From: an uncultured Collinsella sp. | Lineage (GTDB): Bacteria > Actinomycetota > Coriobacteriia > Coriobacteriales > Coriobacteriaceae | Assembly: GCA_900758885.1 (NCBI GenBank) | Contig: CAAETD010000070.1 | Location: 1 to 64,000 of the forward strand | Direction of reading: 5' to 3' | DNA length: 64,000 nt | In this document: positions 17,117 to 24,926 of the stretch, piece by piece | How the letters are laid out: the number at the start of each line of letters is the position of its first letter | Position numbering within the stretch: the stretch's first letter is position 1 | Notes under the pieces: model-generated | Databases searched by the model: none | The model's input: the letters and a program-made list of their open reading frames with translations, nothing else | Told to the model about the DNA's origin: nothing | Made by a program: the position numbers and the translations under genes

Positions 17117-17200
17117 GGGGCGACCTTTCGGATGTGTGGTGCAGAATTTGAGGGTTGGACGAGAGCAGAGCATGCGGACATGACGCCCGATGCAAATCGG

Positions 17201-17659
17201 TTAGAGCAGGCCCATGCTGGTCAGGATCGTGTAGCCCATAAAGATGACAAACGCGATGAGGGCAAGGACAATGATGATTTTTTGAGCCGGCGCCATGCCA
17301 GGGATCTCGTTCTCGCCCGTAGGTTCCTTGGAGGCAACCATGCGCTGGGCAAAGGTCATCTCGTCACGGCTCGGCTTGGGCTCGACGGACTTGGGACGAG
17401 CGGCCTTTTTAGGCTGAGGTTTGGGCGCGGCAGGTGCAGGCTTCGCAGCAGCGGGCTTGGGTGCGGGCGCGGGCTTGCGCTCGGATGCGGCGTTCGAGGC
17501 GACCTCCTCGGCCTTCGCGCGCTCGGCACGCAGGGCAGCCAGCTCCTCACGCTCGCGACGAGCCTCTTCCTGAGCCTCGCGGCGGGCCTTCTCGGCGCGG
17601 AGTTCTTCCAATTCGGCGCGCTCCTCGTCGGACAATGGTTGGGACTCAAGCTCGGCCAT
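17201..17659 (-). CDS. Small Lys/Ala/Pro-rich protein with C-terminal membrane anchor
   Basis: No family recognised. The 152-residue product has an acidic/basic helical N-terminus (LSDEERAELEELRAEKARREAQ), probably a coiled coil (residues 8-58). A Lys/Pro/Ala-rich linker follows (about 63-100), then a hydrophobic segment IIIVLALIAFVIFMGYTIL (about 128-146) at the very C-terminus. It looks like a tail-anchored protein with a cytoplasmic coiled coil. The ATG at 17659 follows GAAAGGGCTGTACT. It begins only about 20 bp after the intrinsic terminator of tRNA-Ala, leaving no room for its own promoter, so it probably depends on read-through. An upstream in-frame start would lie in the tRNA and is rejected. 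Confidence 0.7.
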   Translation of the reverse strand: MAELESQPLSDEERAELEELRAEKARREAQEEARREREELAALRAERAKAEEVASNAASERKPAPAPKPAAAKPAPAAPKPQPKKAARPKSVEPKPSRDEMTFAQRMVASKEPTGENEIPGMAPAQKIIIVLALIAFVIFMGYTILTSMGLL

Positions 17660-17680
17660 AGTACAGCCCTTTCTTTTTAA

Positions 17681-17713
17681 AAAAAGCCGCCGACACAATG
17701 TCAGCGGCTTATC
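17681..17713 (-). terminator. Intrinsic terminator after tRNA-Ala
   Basis: On the minus strand AAGCCGCTGACA pairs with TGTCGGCGGCTT (TTG loop) and runs into seven T residues. It stands between tRNA-Ala and the small coiled-coil gene. Confidence 0.85.
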
Positions 17714-17724
17714 AAATCCAAGGG

Positions 17725-17797
17725 TGGAGACGAAGGGAGTCGAACCCTCGGCCTCTGCCATGCGACGGCAGCGCTCTCCCAACTGAGCTACGTCCCC
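17725..17797 (-). tRNA. tRNA-Ala (CGC anticodon)
   Basis: Minus-strand cloverleaf: acceptor GGGGACG/CGTCTCC, D arm TAGCTCAGTTGGGAGAGC, anticodon stem CTGCC/GGCAG with loop GTCGCAT, T loop TTCGACT. The anticodon CGC reads GCG (alanine), a frequent codon in this GC-rich genome. No encoded CCA. Confidence 0.93.
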
Positions 17798-17903
17798 AGG
17801 ACAAGTTGATATTTTACCTACGGCTCGCCAACTGTCAACGCCCAATACCCAGTCTTTTTGAGACGGGGATATTCTGACTACCTTTCGAGCAGGCAATCCC
17901 CTC

Positions 17904-17939
17904 GATGATTTTTTAATTCCCGTCCCAGAAAAATCATCC
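17904..17939. repeat. Dispersed hairpin family E, copy 1
   Basis: GATGATTTTT and AAAAATCATC enclose TAATTCCCGTCCCAG. It lies 10 bp past the end of the radical SAM gene. Related copies occur at 28993-29024 and, more diverged, at 60748-60784. Confidence 0.6.
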
Positions 17940-17948
17940 GTGTGCGCG

Positions 17949-18887
17949 CTACTTTGCGCTGGTAAGGACGCCGGTGGTGTCGAACGCTGGGGTGAAGCTC
18001 TCGTCTACCGCGCCGCCCTCTTGCCAGAACATCGTCGTAAAGCCCAGGTCGTCAGCATGGTCGAGCACCCGCTCGTACTCCTCGCGCGTCACGGCGCGTG
18101 CCAGGTCACCGCCCTGCTCGCGCATGAGCGCATTGGGCGTGTACTGGTTCATGACCGAGATCGGCACATCGCCCACCGTCTGCCACACTAGGTCCAGCAC
18201 GCGACATGAATCGTCTGCATGCCCCGGCAGCACCAGGTGACGCACAATCATGCCGCGCTTCATGAGCCCGTCCTCGTCCACCAGCTCTCCCCCGCGGCGC
18301 TCGATCTCGCGCGCCATCTGAGCCAGGCCCGACACGGACACACGTGGGTAGTCCTTTATATGAGAAAGCGACTGCGCAAGCGCCGCATCGGCATATTTAA
18401 AGTCGGTAAGCCATACATCGACCAGATCGCCGAGCGCCGCCACGGTACTCGCGCGCTCATAACCGCTCGTGTTGTAGACGATTGGGACGACCAGCCCGCG
18501 CGCCCGTGCCGCGCTAATCGCAGCCGGCAGCAGGTGCGCATAGTGCGTCGCCGTCACCAGGTTAATATTGTTGGCGCCCTGGTCCTGCAGCTCCAACATG
18601 ATCTCGACCAAGCGCTCAGGCGAAATCTCAAGCCCAAAATTGCCCGTCGAGATCTCGTGGTTCTGACAATAGACGCATTTGAGCGAGCAGCCGCTAAAGA
18701 AAATCGTGCCCGAACCGGCCTCGCCCGAGATAGGCGGCTCCTCCCACATATGAAGCGCGGCACGGGCCACCTTGAGCGTGTCGTCGGCACCGCACACGCC
18801 ACGTGCACCCTCACCGCGCGCCGCACCGCAACGGCGCGGACACAAATGGCAGGCGGGCGAAAAAAGTTCGGTCAACGACGTCGGCAT
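17949..18887 (-). CDS. Radical SAM protein of the PflA-like (PflX) group
   Basis: This 312-residue Fe-S enzyme uses S-adenosylmethionine to make radicals. The N-terminus has a Cys-rich CHLCPRRCGA motif and GVCGADDTLKVARAALHMWEEPPISG, seen in the PflX/AmmeMemo-like branch. The radical SAM cluster motif CSLKCVYCQNHEIS (about residues 72-85) follows. The C-terminal half (VDVWLTDFKYADAALAQSLS, IVRHLVLPGHADDS) is typical of pyruvate-formate-lyase-activase relatives. The substrate is not determinable and no glycyl-radical enzyme is nearby. I chose ATG 18887, preceded by TTGGAG, over a TTG five codons upstream. Confidence 0.88.
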   Translation of the reverse strand: MPTSLTELFSPACHLCPRRCGAARGEGARGVCGADDTLKVARAALHMWEEPPISGEAGSGTIFFSGCSLKCVYCQNHEISTGNFGLEISPERLVEIMLELQDQGANNINLVTATHYAHLLPAAISAARARGLVVPIVYNTSGYERASTVAALGDLVDVWLTDFKYADAALAQSLSHIKDYPRVSVSGLAQMAREIERRGGELVDEDGLMKRGMIVRHLVLPGHADDSCRVLDLVWQTVGDVPISVMNQYTPNALMREQGGDLARAVTREEYERVLDHADDLGFTTMFWQEGGAVDESFTPAFDTTGVLTSAK

Positions 18888-19035
18888 AAAGACATGCTCC
18901 AAAATAACGATTCAGCAGCTCAAACGCAAAGGGACCAACCGCACAGACGGCTCGAGGCCCGAAGGCGCCGTAATCGTCCGACACGATTTTTGTAATGTCA
19001 AGACTGGAATCCACAAAGTGCCGCTTTATGATGTA

Positions 19036-19182
19036 GGTATTCCGCCCCCCGCGGAGCAACTGGGTGAACCGTCGCGTTTATTTAGGGAGCCCACACAGTC
19101 GTACCTAGTACAGGTATCCTTCGTTGTTAAGGACGCTGGAACAGTCGATGAGGGCACCCACCTGTTTTAGGTGGGTTCATTT
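19036..19182 (+). ncRNA. Structured non-coding RNA or leader candidate (6S-like?)
   Basis: This non-coding stretch has several compact hairpins: TCCGC/GCGGA with a C-rich loop, TACCT/AGGTA, and TCCTT/AAGGA. It ends in an intrinsic terminator (CCCACCT-GTTTT-AGGTGGG, then T-rich). A possible -10 (TATGAT, 19027-19032) precedes it. The ending GGCACCCACCT...AGGTGGGTT resembles, from memory, the 3' end of some Gram-positive 6S RNAs. TGGGTG and TGAACC in the body can also pair with the two terminator arms, so an attenuator is the alternative. No protein frame fits. Type assignment is tentative. Confidence 0.5.
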
Positions 19183-19413
19183 TCGTAACGTGGGGGGTGG
19201 TTTTCTTTTGCCGAAAATCGCCATTACAGTCCATATGGATCCCCGCCGGCATCCCGACAAGCCATCGACAACATCCCAATATCTGGTATGCGCGTGATAA
19301 TCGCACGGTGCAAACCTCCGCACCCCCCTCGGTCGAGTATCATGGGACAGCTATGCCATTTCCGCGTAGCAACCTTTGACCTTTTCCTTCGACGCTTGGC
19401 GGTTTTTAGATTC

Positions 19414-20613
19414 ATGGCTTCATCCCCGAGCTACATACCGTACCTATGCGTGGCAGCGGCGGCCTTTATCACGACCTTCCTCGCGGTGCCCCTGGTCAAG
19501 CGCTTGGCAATTAAGCTCGATGCCGTCGACTATCCTTCTAAGCGCCGCATCAACACCAAGCCCATCCCGCGTTTGGGCGGAACGGCGGTGTTTTTGGGCC
19601 TGGTCGTTGCCTGCATTGTGCAAATCCTAGGCACCTGGTACCTAGGCTGGCCACCCGTCCTGGTGCCGCACCCGCGCCTTCACATTAGCTATCCCATGCT
19701 GGCGCTCTCCTTTACCGTCATCTTTGCGACCGGCGCTATCGACGACGTCTTCCAGCTCACGCCCAAGCAAAAGCTGGCCGGACAAGTCCTCGCCGCGCTT
19801 ATCGCCTGTATCGGCGGCCTAAAAATCGGCGTCATCGTCAACCCGTTTGCCCCCGGCGAGATCATGCTCGGATGGCTCGCCTACCCCATCACCGTAATCT
19901 ATCTGGTGGCATTCACCAACATCATTAACCTCATCGACGGCCTCGACGGCTTGGCCACGGGCATCTGCGGCATCGCGTCGTTCACCATGTTTTCGATGGC
20001 CGTTCTCTCGGGCCGCATCGACGCCGCCGCGCTCTCCATTGCGCTCTTTGGCGCCTGTCTGGCCTTTTTGCGCTACAACTTCAACCCCGCAAGCATCTTC
20101 TTGGGCGACTCGGGGTCGCTGCTTCTGGGCTTTGCGCTGGGCTCCATCTCGCTGCTCAACGTGAGCCGCACCGCCGCACTCACCTCGCTTATCATCCCGC
20201 TCATCGTTGCCGGCGTGCCTATCATCGACACGTTTAGCGCCATCGTACGCCGCAAGCGCGCCCACATTAGCATCGGACAGGCCGACAAGGGCCACATCCA
20301 CCACCGCCTGATCCAAGAAGGCTACAACCAAAAACAGGCCGTGCTGCTCATCTATGCCTGGTGCATCATGCTTTCGGCCGGCGCCGCCGCGATTAACCAG
20401 GTCGAGGTGCCCATGCGCGTGCTCATCTTTACCGTGCTCGCCATTGGCTCGGCGGCCTTTGCCAAGCATCTACATCTGTTTGAGCCCGTGCTGCGCCACC
20501 ATTACAACAAGCGCACGCACGAGGACGAGCTCGTCACCCCCGACGACCCCGCCTTTAAGCAGGAGGAGCAGGCAGCCGAGGAGCGCAAAGAAGAGCGCCA
20601 CCACAAGCTCTAG
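19414..20613 (+). CDS. WecA/TagO-type undecaprenyl-phosphate sugar-1-phosphate transferase
   Basis: Polytopic membrane enzyme of the MraY/WecA family. It moves a HexNAc-1-phosphate from UDP-sugar to undecaprenyl phosphate, starting teichoic-acid or other surface polymer synthesis. Features: DYPSKRRINTKPIPRLGGTAVFLG in the first cytoplasmic loop, GAIDDVFQLTPKQKLAGQ with the Mg-binding DD, NIINLIDGLDGLATG, FLGDSGSLLLGFALG, and the WecA-type loop RRKRAHISIGQADKGHIHHRL. About 10-11 membrane segments; a charged tail rich in Glu/Lys/His ends the 399 residues. The start at 19414 (MASSPSYIPYLCV) fits the first membrane helix but has no good ribosome-binding site; an ATG at 19342 is possible. Confidence 0.88.
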   Translation: MASSPSYIPYLCVAAAAFITTFLAVPLVKRLAIKLDAVDYPSKRRINTKPIPRLGGTAVFLGLVVACIVQILGTWYLGWPPVLVPHPRLHISYPMLALSFTVIFATGAIDDVFQLTPKQKLAGQVLAALIACIGGLKIGVIVNPFAPGEIMLGWLAYPITVIYLVAFTNIINLIDGLDGLATGICGIASFTMFSMAVLSGRIDAAALSIALFGACLAFLRYNFNPASIFLGDSGSLLLGFALGSISLLNVSRTAALTSLIIPLIVAGVPIIDTFSAIVRRKRAHISIGQADKGHIHHRLIQEGYNQKQAVLLIYAWCIMLSAGAAAINQVEVPMRVLIFTVLAIGSAAFAKHLHLFEPVLRHHYNKRTHEDELVTPDDPAFKQEEQAAEERKEERHHKL

Positions 20614-20772
20614 GGCAAGCTGCCGAGGATGTGCCAAGGCACCGTTGGCCAAGCGCGGCCGCGCCGCGCCCATCGCACAAGCCACCCCTCTCCCGCCCCT
20701 CGCCTACTTACGCCCCGCCCCTCCAATAAACGCGTTATCATCTTGACCCATGAACATACGTTAGGAGCAATC

Positions 20773-21822
20773 ATGCCAAACGAGAACAGCTACGAAGTCG
20801 CGCTGCAAAAGAGCAACGCCATTCGCGAGGGCCTGACCAAGACGCCCGAGAAGTTCACCATGCTCACCGGTGATCGCCCCACCGGCCGTCTGCACCTGGG
20901 CCACTACTTTGGCACCCTCAAGGGCCGCGTTGAGCTGCAGAACATGGGCGCCAAGACCAACGTGCTCATCGCCGACTACCAGGTCATCACCGACCGCGAC
21001 ACGACCGAGCACATCCAGGACAACGTGTACAACATGGTCATGGACTACCTTGCCTGCGGTATCGACCCCGACAAGACCATGATCTACGCGCACTCCGCCG
21101 TGCCCGCAGCAAACCAGCTCATGCTGCCGTTCCTGTCGCTGGTGTCCGAGGCCGAGCTGGCGCGCAACCCCACGGTCAAGGCCGAGATGGAGGCCTCGGG
21201 CCACGAGCTCACCGGCCTTCTGCTCACCTACCCGGTGCACCAGGCCTGCGACATCCTGTTCTGCAAGGGCAACGTGGTGCCGGTCGGTCGCGACCAGCTG
21301 CCGCACATCGAGCTCACCCGCACCATCGCTCGCCGCTTTAACAACCGCTACGGCAAGGTGTTCCCCGAGGTCGAGGCGCTGCTGTCCGAGACCCCGCTGC
21401 TGCCTGGCCTGGACGGCCGCAAGATGAGCAAGAGCTACGGCAACGCCATCAATATTTCGATGACCGCCGAGGAGACGGCCAAACGCATCAAGAAGAGCCA
21501 GACCGACTCCGAGCGCATGATCACGTTCGATCCCGAGAATCGCCCCGGCGTGTCCGGCCTGCTTTCGACCGCCGCCATCTGCACCGGTCGCTCCGAGGTC
21601 GAGATTGCCGAGGAGATCGGCATGGGCGGCTCCGGCCAGCTCAAGAAGTACGTGACCGAGGCCGTCAACGAGTACTTTGCCCCGATCCGCGAGCGCCGTC
21701 AGCGCTACGAGAACGATCTGAACTATGTAAAGGACGTCCTGCACGAGGGCAACCGTCGCGCCAACGAGATCGCCGATCAGACCCTAGCAGAGGTTCAGGA
21801 CGCCATGGGCATGGTGTACTAG
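20773..21822 (+). CDS. trpS: Tryptophanyl-tRNA synthetase
   Basis: Class I synthetase charging tRNA-Trp. The 349-residue enzyme has the HIGH-type motif TGDRPTGRLHLGHYFGTLKGR near residue 31, HSAVPAANQLMLPFLSLVSEAEL, PVGRDQLPHIELTR, and the KMSKS motif DGRKMSKSYGNAINI near residue 218. The start at 20773 is preceded by TTAGGAGCAATC. An intrinsic terminator follows at 21856-21884. A further in-frame ATG upstream would cover non-conserved intergenic sequence. Confidence 0.97.
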   Translation: MPNENSYEVALQKSNAIREGLTKTPEKFTMLTGDRPTGRLHLGHYFGTLKGRVELQNMGAKTNVLIADYQVITDRDTTEHIQDNVYNMVMDYLACGIDPDKTMIYAHSAVPAANQLMLPFLSLVSEAELARNPTVKAEMEASGHELTGLLLTYPVHQACDILFCKGNVVPVGRDQLPHIELTRTIARRFNNRYGKVFPEVEALLSETPLLPGLDGRKMSKSYGNAINISMTAEETAKRIKKSQTDSERMITFDPENRPGVSGLLSTAAICTGRSEVEIAEEIGMGGSGQLKKYVTEAVNEYFAPIRERRQRYENDLNYVKDVLHEGNRRANEIADQTLAEVQDAMGMVY

Positions 21823-21855
21823 ACCGATCTGCTGGTTTGAGCTTTCGATTGCTTT

Positions 21856-21884
21856 AGGGCGGGCGCTACGGCGTCCGCCTTTTT
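21856..21884 (+). terminator. Intrinsic terminator after trpS
   Basis: GGCGGGCGC-TACG-GCGTCCGCC followed by six T residues, 35 bp past the trpS stop. Confidence 0.88.
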
Positions 21885-21932
21885 TGGTGCCCGACCTGTT
21901 CGGCTCCGCCCATCGCACTCCCCCGACAAACA

Positions 21933-21974
21933 GGAACAGGCCCGCCGGCAGTTAGTTGCCAGCGGGCCTGTTCC
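21933..21974. repeat. Perfect-arm hairpin without T tail
   Basis: GGAACAGGCCCGC and GGCA pair with TGCC and GCGGGCCTGTTCC around a 6-base loop, with one mismatch in about 18 bp. There is no T run, so this is not an ordinary intrinsic terminator. The rest of the trpS-MGMT spacer (about 330 bp) shows only a weak 19-codon frame with the Shine-Dalgarno too close to be convincing. Confidence 0.6.
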
Positions 21975-22158
21975 CGAAGTACACCGTTGAATCGCACAGA
22001 GGGGAGGAATGCGAATCAAACTCAACAGGGCAGGCTTTTTCATCGCCTATTGCCTGCTCCGTTGCTGAATACAATATAGTTCACCGTGGTTTACTTTCTA
22101 GCGTCAATATTCGCCGCCATAGCTTCTCCATAAGTTAGCCCCGGTAAACCTACAACGT

Positions 22159-22198
22159 AAAACCACCACAAAGGGGACAGACACCTTTGTGGTGGTTC
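22159..22198. repeat. Repeat family A copy, downstream of the MGMT-family gene
   Basis: AAAACCACCACAAAGGGGAC followed by AGACACCTTTGTGGTGGTT. It is 17 bp past the stop of the minus-strand MGMT-family gene and probably its terminator; the loop is in the opposite orientation to the copy at 22566. Confidence 0.75.
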
Positions 22199-22214
22199 TG
22201 GCCACGGCAGAGCG

Positions 22215-22538
22215 CTAGAGCCCTGCTGGCCAGCGACAGGCGGGCAAGTCGACGTGCATGTCGTCCTTAAACGCCACACCCTCCCCTAGCAAAAGCTCAC
22301 GTTGAGCATCGGGACCGCCAAAAGCGAAGCCCTCGCATATGTGCCCGTCGGCAAACACCACGCGGTGACAGGGAATCTCGCCGGGACGCGGATTGCTATG
22401 CAGGGCATACCCCACGTACCGCGCACTTCGTGGACGACCGGCAAGCAGCGCCACCTGACCATACGTGGCGACCATCCCCTCAGGGATCTGCTCGACTACC
22501 TCGTACACCCGCTCAAAAAAGCCCTCAGACGCCAACAT
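22215..22538 (-). CDS. MGMT-family alkyl-DNA-binding protein
   Basis: This small 107-residue protein equals the C-terminal DNA-binding/active-site domain of O6-alkylguanine-DNA alkyltransferases: FFERVYEVVEQIPEGMVATYGQVALLAGRP (helix-turn-helix with the arginine finger region), then VGYALHSNP and IPCHRVVFADG. The reactive Cys of the PCHR motif is retained, unlike alkyltransferase-like proteins that carry Trp there. It may therefore be a minimal repair methyltransferase, although the N-terminal domain is absent. The start follows AAAGGAGCGC. Repeat family A copies lie on both sides of the gene. Confidence 0.85.
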   Translation of the reverse strand: MLASEGFFERVYEVVEQIPEGMVATYGQVALLAGRPRSARYVGYALHSNPRPGEIPCHRVVFADGHICEGFAFGGPDAQRELLLGEGVAFKDDMHVDLPACRWPAGL

Positions 22539-22565
22539 GCGCTCCTTTCAACCGGAACCAGCATA

Positions 22566-22605
22566 AACCACCACAAAGGTGCCTGTCCCCTTTGTGGTGG
22601 TTTTG
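22566..22605. repeat. Repeat family A copy, between DegV and MGMT-family genes
   Basis: AAACCACCACAAAGG pairs with CCTTTGTGGTGGTTTT; the loop is TGCCTGTCC, inverted relative to the copy at 22159. It lies 10 bp past the stop of the minus-strand degV gene. Confidence 0.75.
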
Positions 22606-22614
22606 ACCGGATAG

Positions 22615-23469
22615 TTAGTTGGCGGGGCGGAAGAAGGCTACGGCTACGGCGCCGGGACCCACGTGGGTGCCGATGGTGGCGCCAATGGTGTGGATGGGCA
22701 GCTCGTTCTCGGCATGGCCGGCCCACAGCGCGACGCTGTCCTCGATATACTTCTTGAGCACCGCGTCCGAAAGACCCGTATAACCAAGCGCCAGCGGCAT
22801 GGAGAAGTCGACGCCGCCAGCCTGCTCAACCTTCTGGTTCAACAGGTTTCGACCGTTCTTGGAACCGCGCGCCTTGCCCAACTGCACGATGAGGCCGTCC
22901 TCGGCGGCCACGACCGGCTTCACGTTGAGCAGCGTACCCACAGCGCCCGCCGCAGCAGACAGGCGGCCGCCGCGCACCAGGTATTCCAGCGTCTCGAGCA
23001 GGCCGATGACGACCACGCGGTCACGAACGGCCTCGACGGCCGCCGCAATCTGGGCCGCACTACGGCCCTCGTCCACCAGGCGCAGCGCATACTCAACCAG
23101 CACGCGCTCGCCCAAGGTCACGTTATTGCTGTCCACAACGAACACGTCGCCGCCCGGCGCCTCGGCAAGTGCGGTACGGGCGCTCTGATTGGTGCCCGAA
23201 AGCTTGGCGCCCACGGTAATAATCACGGCCTCGTCGCCGGCCTCACGCGCTTCGGCAATTGCCTGTGAAAAGGCATACGGGTTGACCTGACCGGTCTTGG
23301 GCAGCTCATCGCGCTCCACGAGCATCTCGTAAAAGCGCTGGTGATCGATGTCGACGCCATCCATATACACGTCGGAGCCAAAGGTGACGGACAGCGGCAG
23401 AACACGTAGAGCGGGGTGCTCCGCCGGAGACATATCGCTGGCGGAATCGGTAATAATGCGGACGGACAT
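22615..23469 (-). CDS. DegV-family fatty-acid-binding protein (copy 1)
   Basis: DegV proteins bind a fatty acid and act as FakB-type partners of the fatty-acid kinase FakA, delivering acyl-phosphate to phospholipid synthesis. The 284-residue product begins MSVRIITDSASDMSP, then shows LPKTGQVNPYAFSQAIAEA, the ligand-site VITVGAKLSGTNQSARTAL, LGERVLVEYALRLVDEGRS, and C-terminal TIGATIGTHVGPGAVAVAFF. The start at 23469 has AAAGGATTCGCT before it. A second DegV is encoded at 56835-57695, fitting multiple FakB proteins of different chain preference. No fakA is present in this window. Confidence 0.92.
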   Translation of the reverse strand: MSVRIITDSASDMSPAEHPALRVLPLSVTFGSDVYMDGVDIDHQRFYEMLVERDELPKTGQVNPYAFSQAIAEAREAGDEAVIITVGAKLSGTNQSARTALAEAPGGDVFVVDSNNVTLGERVLVEYALRLVDEGRSAAQIAAAVEAVRDRVVVIGLLETLEYLVRGGRLSAAAGAVGTLLNVKPVVAAEDGLIVQLGKARGSKNGRNLLNQKVEQAGGVDFSMPLALGYTGLSDAVLKKYIEDSVALWAGHAENELPIHTIGATIGTHVGPGAVAVAFFRPAN

Positions 23470-23588
23470 AGCGAATCCTTTCTTGCGCAGATCTCGCGCA
23501 GGGAATTTTGACAACAATGTCCCGACACGGCGTGCGCGCTCAAACGGGACGATGCAGTTGTTAATTGGAAGCAAATGCCTTGGCGGCC

Positions 23589-24038
23589 TTAGATCTCGCG
23601 CAGGGTGTTGAGAATCGTACGCAGCGACGCGTACATCTGCTCGCGTTGCTCCACGCCCATGGCCTTACCGGTGGTGTCGAGCACTTCGCGAATGATGCGA
23701 TCGGCCTCGCTCATGCTCTCGCCGCCCAGGGCAGTCAGGCGCACCGGGGCACGGTACTTGACGGCCGCATCACCCGAATCATCGACCTCGACGTAGCCGC
23801 CCTCCTCCAGATGTGCCAGCGTGCGCGAAACGGCGGCACGGGTAACGCCGGCCATGCGGGCGAGGTCGGCGCCGGTCAGGCCGTCCTTGCTGCGCTCAAG
23901 ATAGTACAGGCACATGACGTCGGAGCCCTTAAGGCCGAGCCTTGCGCCTTCGGACGTCTTGATGCGCTGAATCTCCTTGTAGAGCCCGCTGATCAGTCCG
24001 ACAAAATCCTCAAAACGTGTCTCGTCGTTCTGCTGCAT
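23589..24038 (-). CDS. MarR-family transcriptional regulator
   Basis: A 149-residue winged helix-turn-helix repressor. The helix-turn-helix is GLTGADLARMAGVTRAAVSRTLAHLEEGGYVE (residues 52-83), the beta wing is DDSGDAAVKYRAPVRLTALG, and a C-terminal dimerisation helix follows. The ligand is unknown. A perfect palindrome 37 bp upstream (24075-24090) is a natural autoregulatory operator. The neighbour downstream is degV on the same strand (120-bp gap), so control of the DegV gene is possible but unproven. The Shine-Dalgarno GAAAGGCGG is rather distant. Confidence 0.9.
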   Translation of the reverse strand: MQQNDETRFEDFVGLISGLYKEIQRIKTSEGARLGLKGSDVMCLYYLERSKDGLTGADLARMAGVTRAAVSRTLAHLEEGGYVEVDDSGDAAVKYRAPVRLTALGGESMSEADRIIREVLDTTGKAMGVEQREQMYASLRTILNTLREI

Positions 24039-24074
24039 GGGAGACGACCGCCTTTCGCTTGCATGATGCTAACG

Positions 24075-24090
24075 GGTTAACATCTTAACC
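24075..24090. promoter_or_regulatory. Palindromic operator candidate upstream of marR
   Basis: GGTTAA-CATC-TTAACC is a perfect 6-bp inverted repeat 37 bp before the MarR-family start, in the promoter region. The spacing and shape suit a MarR dimer. Confidence 0.55.
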
Positions 24091-24141
24091 GTACCCAGCG
24101 GACGCCAGCCCTGCGTGCCTCATTTGTTGACCCATCAACAT

Positions 24142-24181
24142 AAAAACCACCACAAAGGACAGGCGCCTTTGTGGTGGTTTT
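24142..24181. repeat. Repeat family A copy after the B3/B4 gene
   Basis: AAAAACCACCACAAAGG pairs with CCTTTGTGGTGGTTTT with the shortened loop ACAGGCG. It lies 26 bp past the stop of the B3/B4-domain gene and upstream of marR. Confidence 0.75.
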
Positions 24182-24206
24182 GGGCATCAATAGGTTCTAG
24201 GCGCCG

Positions 24207-24926
24207 CTACAGCTCCACACAGGGATTGTCGCGGGTCACAAGCGTCTTAACGACAACCGTCGCTCCCAGATAGCGCTCAAGCAGCTCGGCCAAGCGATCG
24301 ATGGCAGCCTGGCAGTCCCCCATTCGCTCGGGCTCTACGCACTCAATCGCCAGGAATGCGTCGGCCGAATCGTCGGATAGAGCCGTTCGAACGCCATCGC
24401 GCCAGTTCCAGCAGCGGCACACGGCGCCCGCATCGTCAATGTAGGCGAGCTCGCCGGGCAGCGTCGGGTCATCCGCTTCCTCGCCAAGTGGCAAGAACGC
24501 ATCGCCACCGTCGGTCACCTTCAAGCGAAGATCTCCCTCAATCGCATGCAGGTCCTCGCCGCCAACGGGCAGCGCGTAGGACAGCGACACCGTGTTATAG
24601 ATGTCCACCGCCGGCGTGATGTGGCCCACCGGCTTCCCTTTGAGCACGCGTTTGAGCAGGTTCTCAACTGAGCAACGCGCGCCCTTCTTGGTCTTGAACA
24701 GCCGGTACGCGTCACGCCAAGCCTTAACCGGCGCATTCTCGCTGATGGTATCACTCGTCAGGTGGCGTTCCGCATCGATGTTGGCGCGATCGAGCAGCGC
24801 CGCAATCGCGTCCACGTCCTCTTGAGAAATCTGAGCCGCGGGCTTCATGCCCTTCACAACCACAACGCCGACCGCTGCCCGCGGAAACAGCTCCCAGAAT
24901 GAATCCTCGGCAATAAAGCTCTTCAT
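24207..24926 (-). CDS. B3/B4 tRNA-binding-domain protein
   Basis: This 239-residue protein corresponds to the B3/B4 editing-type domain of phenylalanyl-tRNA synthetase beta, here stand-alone. Family motifs: ENAPVKAWRDAYRLFKTKKGARCSVENLLKRVLKGKPVGHI (residues 65-105), VDIYNTVSLSYALPVGGEDLHAIEGDL, and the terminal HIGD-like metal/tRNA region replaced by LGEEADDPTLPGELAYIDD. Such proteins may hydrolyse mischarged tRNA or D-aminoacyl-tRNA, but function is unproven. The start at 24926 follows GAAGGGAGAGCGT. A leader of about 130 nt with two hairpins precedes it (24927-25060). Confidence 0.82.
   Translation of the reverse strand: MKSFIAEDSFWELFPRAAVGVVVVKGMKPAAQISQEDVDAIAALLDRANIDAERHLTSDTISENAPVKAWRDAYRLFKTKKGARCSVENLLKRVLKGKPVGHITPAVDIYNTVSLSYALPVGGEDLHAIEGDLRLKVTDGGDAFLPLGEEADDPTLPGELAYIDDAGAVCRCWNWRDGVRTALSDDSADAFLAIECVEPERMGDCQAAIDRLAELLERYLGATVVVKTLVTRDNPCVEL

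Noticed and set aside
15614..17680. 688-codon plus-strand open frame across pncB
   Set aside because: It covers an unmistakable pncB on the other strand and extends over intergenic DNA; a codon-bias shadow.
19053..19120. T-box riboswitch in the RNA at 19.0 kb (GGGTGAACCGTCGCG resembles the T-box core)
   Set aside because: No aminoacyl-tRNA synthetase or amino-acid gene follows directly, no specifier stem-loop is recognisable, and the core deviates from consensus.
22009..22071. 19-codon open frame with GGGGAGGA before ATG
   Set aside because: The Shine-Dalgarno touches the ATG, leaving no spacing, and the product has no features beyond a short hydrophobic run.
3041..22592. VanZ-like gene as glycopeptide resistance
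   Set aside because: No vanHAX genes or regulators are present; VanZ-domain proteins are common housekeeping membrane proteins in Gram-positives. The gene concerned is at 2592-3041.
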